Below, piece after piece: positions 63,666 through 64,000 of a stretch of DNA of 64,000 nucleotides; position 1 is the first letter of the stretch; each line of letters begins with the position of its first letter. The stretch lies in the NCBI GenBank assembly GCA_018806985.1, contig JADANN010000409.1, positions 682,001-746,000 on the forward strand, given 5' to 3'. The notes under the pieces were generated by a model that worked only from the letters and a program-made list of their open reading frames with translations, was not told the DNA's origin and searched no databases. This DNA is from Angiostrongylus vasorum. Lineage: Eukaryota; Nematoda; Chromadorea; Rhabditida; Metastrongylidae. A program made the position numbers and the translations under genes.

Positions 63666-64000
63666 TATCTTAGGAGAAAACGAAGATTTAATCAGGATAA
63701 GAGAGGAGCACTTAAATCATGCAAGCAAAGATCTGTAGAATCTCACTGCTTATACTGCAGTTAATAAGGTTCTCTCTGAGCTAAAGTATGCTTGTTTAAT
63801 GTTAGTAGCCATTATTTCCATATCGAAGGACTTCATGTGAGCTCGCTGCCAAAAGGCTAAGCACATGAGAGAAAATCAGTCAAAGAACTCGTTGTAGAAC
63901 ATAGAATACAGCAAAGAGAAAACATAGTGCGGTTTGTACCAACACTGTTGCTCATGAATGAAATAACTAATGCTCAAAGACCATTTATGATAAATGCACT

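Overview
The window is nuclear DNA of an animal, most likely a nematode. It is AT-rich, its coding exons are short, its introns carry TTTCAG-type acceptors and GTAAGT/GTGAGT-type donors, and the spaces between exons are packed with repeats. Domain content (tachykinin-type receptor, G-alpha, BET1, selenoprotein K, mitochondrial release factor, Penelope and RTE retroelements) agrees. A strongylid or hookworm-like worm is a guess from general character only. Single long ORFs are misleading here: the genes had to be assembled by joining exons with matching splice sites, phase and family motifs.

Layout. 0-11 kb: a tachykinin/NPY-type GPCR on the minus strand. TM1 to TM6 lie inside the window; TM7 must lie beyond base 1. 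11.4-13.5 kb: terminal exons of unrecognised minus-strand genes. 15.1-17.9 kb: an almost full-length Penelope-like element (RT plus GIY-YIG, with a hammerhead-like motif after the stop). 20.5-21.5 kb: an unrecognised plus-strand gene. 24-25.4 kb: a dead RTE-type LINE. 25.7-29.7 kb: a complete BET1 SNARE gene on the minus strand. 32.3-35.5 kb: a complete selenoprotein K gene with an in-frame UGA followed by Gly-Arg-stop, on the plus strand. 36.6-52.1 kb: a very divergent G-alpha gene on the plus strand that has lost the switch II VGGQRS block, the switch I arginine and the TCAT motif. 53.9-58.0 kb: a complete mitochondrial class I release factor on the minus strand, tail to tail with the G-alpha gene. 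A 5'-truncated Penelope copy abuts one of its splice donors. 59.1-59.7 kb: a small unrecognised two-exon gene. 60-64 kb: repeats.

Interspersed repeats fill most of the rest. There are two tRNA-derived SINE families with recognisable A and B boxes, a roughly 400-bp repeat family, foldback elements (some with pol III-like boxes in the arms), a roughly 1-kb dispersed repeat, two long TA microsatellites and a 31-bp minisatellite. The genes are functionally unrelated; there is no operon or gene cluster to interpret.

The strongest points for a second look are the Sec-containing SelK, the G-alpha stripped of catalytic residues, the Penelope fragment at the release-factor splice donor, and a recurring pattern in which every reading-frame break in otherwise good genes is a +1 base in a homopolymer run.
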